Shown piece after piece: positions 7,047-9,307 of a stretch of 9,307 nt of DNA. Source of the DNA: Campylobacterales bacterium (lineage in GTDB: Bacteria; Campylobacterota; Campylobacteria; Campylobacterales; QNZT01); the NCBI GenBank assembly GCA_027081495.1, contig JALWKJ010000236.1, positions 1 to 9,307 on the forward strand. The letters run 5' to 3'. The notes beneath the pieces are model-generated. The model saw nothing but the letters and a program-made list of their open reading frames with translations. It was not told where the DNA came from and made no database searches. The stretch's first letter is position 1. Every line of letters starts with the position of its first letter. The translations under genes and the position numbers were made by a program.

Positions 7047-8347
7047 CACTTTGTTCCCGGTATTAATTCTAAAATCTCTTTAATAGACATACAGTCCGCT
7101 TCCGCCTCAAAACTTCTTTTGTGTTTTAAAATCGATTTTGCAACCTTCATCATGCCGGGATACGCCGCTCTTAGCATATGGTTTGCATAAATCACGATAT
7201 TTATACCGGCTTTTTCAAATTCGTCTGTTGTAACGGCATTAAAGCTTGTCGGTACGACGACTATAGGCGTGTTTTTATCTTTTTTTCTAAATTTTGATAC
7301 AAATTCAAAAATTTCCGAAGGATCTTTTTTTCTTGAGTGTATCATAATCGCGTCCGCGCCCGATTTAGTATATGCGAAGGATCTATTAAGCGCATCGTTC
7401 ATGCCGGCTTCGAGTATTAGGGATTCGATTCTTGCCATGATCATGAAATCGTCCGTTATTTGAGCATTTTTGCCTAGTTTTATTTTATGGCAAAAATTCT
7501 CTATACTATCTTGCGTTTGGGGTACTTCATTCCCAAAGAGAGAGTTTTTTTTAAGTCCCGTTTTGTCTTCTATAATGACCGCGCTCACTCCCGTTCTTTC
7601 CAGACTTCTAACCGTAAATTCAAAATGTTCCGGTTTACCGCCGGTATCCGCATCGTAAATCATCGGTTTTGTAGTAACTTCAAAAATTTCGTTTATAGTA
7701 GTGAGTCTAGCTGTCGTATCAACGGCTTCGATATCCGGTTTTCCTTTTGATGTGGAATCGGTTAGAGAACTTGACCACATTCCGTCAAAAGCGACTATTT
7801 TTCCATCTTCTAACTCTTGCGAGGCATTTTGAACTATAAGTCCGCTGAGGGCGTTATGAACTTCCATGATTTTTACTATAGGTTTTGCGTTTATCAGTTT
7901 TCTCAAGCGGCCGAGCCTCGCATTTGTCGTGATTCCCAAAGATGTCATTCTCTCTTTGATATTTAGCTCGTTAATATCGCGGGAGTATGGAATTTCAATT
8001 AGTTTGGCATCCCAGTTTTTAAGGATGTCAATAACTTCCTTTCTATATTTTTTTTGATAGTTTATTTTCCAGTCATCTCCGTGTACAACAAAGTCGGGTT
8101 TTAATTTTAGAAGATTTTCTTTATAGCTAGCGCTATCTTGTAAAACTACTTTATTGACGAATTTTATATTTTCGATAACATCTTTTCTTTTTTCAAAATC
8201 AAGATAGGGCACATCGTCTATCTCTCCGCAAGCTTTCTCGCTAAAAAGTCCGACAATAACACTTCCATACTTTGAAGCTTCCTTAAGTATATTTATGTGT
8301 CCGGCATGAATTAAGTCGCCAATCATTCCTACATAGACTGTTTTCAT
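7046..8347 (-). CDS. aepX: Phosphoenolpyruvate mutase with N-terminal cytidylyltransferase-like domain
   Basis: This 433-residue protein (PepM/AepX) catalyses PEP <-> phosphonopyruvate, the C-P bond-forming first step of nearly all phosphonate biosynthesis. The mutase domain occupies about residues 150-433 and carries the isocitrate-lyase superfamily signatures WSSSLTDS (191-198), DADTGG (232-237) for Mg, the mutase-specific EDKTGLKKNS (260-269), RIES (306-309) and MIHS (335-338). Residues 1 to about 135 resemble TagD-type nucleotidyltransferases: HAGH (14-17), IKFVNKVV (61-68) and HGDDW (89-93). The expected closing GISST motif is missing; the aligned segment reads RDINELN (123-129). PEP mutases with such an N-terminal domain are known, and in fosfomycin Fom1 it cytidylylates hydroxyethylphosphonate. 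Here the changed motif makes activity doubtful. A TAAGGA lies nine bases upstream of the ATG, which overlaps the previous gene's TGA (ATGA). Mutase assignment is very sure. Confidence 0.95.
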   Translation of the reverse strand: MKTVYVGMIGDLIHAGHINILKEASKYGSVIVGLFSEKACGEIDDVPYLDFEKRKDVIENIKFVNKVVLQDSASYKENLLKLKPDFVVHGDDWKINYQKKYRKEVIDILKNWDAKLIEIPYSRDINELNIKERMTSLGITTNARLGRLRKLINAKPIVKIMEVHNALSGLIVQNASQELEDGKIVAFDGMWSSSLTDSTSKGKPDIEAVDTTARLTTINEIFEVTTKPMIYDADTGGKPEHFEFTVRSLERTGVSAVIIEDKTGLKKNSLFGNEVPQTQDSIENFCHKIKLGKNAQITDDFMIMARIESLILEAGMNDALNRSFAYTKSGADAIMIHSRKKDPSEIFEFVSKFRKKDKNTPIVVVPTSFNAVTTDEFEKAGINIVIYANHMLRAAYPGMMKVAKSILKHKRSFEAEADCMSIKEILELIPGTK

Positions 8348-9306
8348 TTAGTTTTTTCCTTAGGATCGCTTTTTTTTGAATTGATAATATACACAAAATT
8401 TTCTTTACTATATTTTTCACCATACAACGATAGTAGTTCTCCGGAGTTTTGTTTTGGTAATCTCTTTTTGTCTGACCAATATATCTCAATTGTTTTATCT
8501 TTTTTTTCAAATTTCATATATTTTATCTTGTCTTTTAAATCTACCGCTATTAGTTTCGCGCCTTGCAGTAAAGAGACCATAGTTTTGTATGCATAAAATG
8601 CCGGATATTTTTTTAAACCGTCTCTATTGTCTATCAATCCGTAACCGGGAGCAATAAGTTGGTGCCAATATATTTTTTCTATCATACCCGTACTTAAAGA
8701 GAGAAGATAATATTGTAGCATATAAAATGCATAGTCATTAAGGTTTACACACTCTTTTTCACTCGTAGGAGCATATGGCGCTGTAGAGGATATAGGCCAG
8801 TTCGTTTCTGTTATGATGATTTTATTTTCGGTTTTTGGACTTAGTGTTACTATCGAGTAGAGAAGATTTATCTTTTTTATTAGATCAAGCCCCATTTGAG
8901 TATTTTGAGGAGAGCCTCTTCTGTCAACATAAAGGAGCGAGCTATATTTGTCATAATGGATTTTATAAAAATTAAAAAGAGTTCTTACGCTAAAGTGGTA
9001 TTCGAAATCTATTACGGATGAGCCGATAAGTTTTATATGAGGGAAATCTTTGTCTCTGATATTTTGGATAGTTTTATAAAAACGAAGATATTCATCCATT
9101 GTAAAAAAGCCCCATTTTTTGCGATTAATCGCATTTGCTATTTGATACTCTTTGACATCAAGCGTACTAAAGATTGTATAAATGGATTTTTGAAGAAGCG
9201 CTTTATCGGTTATGTGCTCTCTATCTTGCAATATATTTACTATTATATTGCATCCTTGGAAACTTTTTATAAAGTTTTTATATTTTGAAATATTTTTTAT
9301 ATTGTT
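8344..9306 (-). CDS. TIM-barrel glycoside hydrolase-like protein (5' truncated by window)
   Basis: The frame stays open from the stop at 8344 to the right window edge, so the visible 320 residues are the C-terminal part of a longer protein. A TTG at 9231 is a poor start, because convincing family-like sequence continues upstream of it. The pattern fits the second half of a (beta/alpha)8 barrel of the GH clan A type. There is a strand-4-like EYQIANAINRKKWG segment (from about 9147), a SSVIDFEYHF strand, then IIITETNW with a glutamate encoded at 8806-8808 in the place of the nucleophile. EKIYWHQLIAPGYGL is a strand-8-like segment, and a small beta-rich C-terminus follows. The residue usually serving as acid/base (Asn-Glu) reads Asn-Ala here. 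No named GH family is assigned. It heads the visible part of the operon and overlaps PEP mutase by 4 bases, so it likely acts on or binds the same glycan. Confidence 0.6.
   Translation of the reverse strand, partial: NNIKNISKYKNFIKSFQGCNIIVNILQDREHITDKALLQKSIYTIFSTLDVKEYQIANAINRKKWGFFTMDEYLRFYKTIQNIRDKDFPHIKLIGSSVIDFEYHFSVRTLFNFYKIHYDKYSSLLYVDRRGSPQNTQMGLDLIKKINLLYSIVTLSPKTENKIIITETNWPISSTAPYAPTSEKECVNLNDYAFYMLQYYLLSLSTGMIEKIYWHQLIAPGYGLIDNRDGLKKYPAFYAYKTMVSLLQGAKLIAVDLKDKIKYMKFEKKDKTIEIYWSDKKRLPKQNSGELLSLYGEKYSKENFVYIINSKKSDPKEKTK
8357..8362 (-). promoter_or_regulatory. Ribosome binding site of the PEP mutase gene
   Basis: TAAGGA on the minus strand lies nine bases before the ATG at 8347, inside the coding end of the upstream glycoside-hydrolase-like gene. 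It supports the chosen start, which places the HAGH motif at the normal distance (residue 14) from the N-terminus. Confidence 0.55.
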
Positions 9307-9307
9307 T

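Noticed and set aside
8283..8510. 75-codon minus-strand open frame spanning the PEP mutase start
   Set aside because: It is out of frame with two well-supported genes, has a lysine-rich low-complexity sequence and no recognisable domain.
9229..9231. TTG as the start codon of the glycoside-hydrolase-like gene
   Set aside because: The frame continues without a stop to the window edge and the upstream residues fit the protein's strand/helix pattern, so the gene is treated as truncated at its 5' end.

Overview
The window is about 9.3 kb of AT-rich, gene-dense DNA. It looks like an envelope-polysaccharide (LPS/O-antigen or capsule type) locus of a Gram-negative bacterium. A WaaL/Wzy-type membrane ligase and a WaaP/Kdo-kinase-like protein argue for an outer membrane with LPS. 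The low GC, codon use and overlapping gene style resemble Campylobacterota (Sulfurimonas/Arcobacter-like), but that placement is a weak inference. Almost every base is coding: neighbouring genes overlap or lie at most 9 bases apart, so there is no intergenic region to annotate, and no RNA gene, mobile element or CRISPR array was seen.

Layout. On the + strand (1-1662) lie the 3' end of a CDP-glycerol glycerophosphotransferase-like gene and a WaaL-like ligase, overlapping by 7 bases. All remaining genes are on the - strand and read leftward from beyond the right edge: a 5'-truncated TIM-barrel (glycoside-hydrolase-like) protein, PEP mutase with an N-terminal cytidylyltransferase domain, phosphonopyruvate decarboxylase, 2-aminoethylphosphonate (AEP) transaminase with its own N-terminal cytidylyltransferase domain, a LicD-family transferase, a CDP-glycerol glycerophosphotransferase-like enzyme, a stand-alone TagD-type cytidylyltransferase, and an LPS-kinase-like protein. 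The two convergent gene runs overlap by 14 bases at their 3' ends (1649-1662).

How it may work. Three consecutive genes encode the full route PEP -> phosphonopyruvate -> phosphonoacetaldehyde -> AEP, in pathway order. The cytidylyltransferase domain fused to the transaminase keeps its HxGH and RTxGxSST motifs and could activate AEP to CMP-AEP, which the adjacent LicD protein could transfer to a glycan. Downstream, TagD (CDP-glycerol synthesis) and the glycerophosphotransferase-like enzyme form a second CDP-alcohol module. The locus therefore appears to decorate a surface glycan with a phosphonate (AEP) and probably also with phosphoglycerol, while the kinase may add phosphate to the LPS core. 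Enzyme classes are well supported by motifs. The CMP-AEP/LicD link and the glycan target are inferences.

The most notable points are three cytidylyltransferase domains of one superfamily in one operon, two of them fused to different enzymes of the same phosphonate pathway. In the PEP-mutase fusion the domain has lost its C-terminal nucleotide-binding motif.
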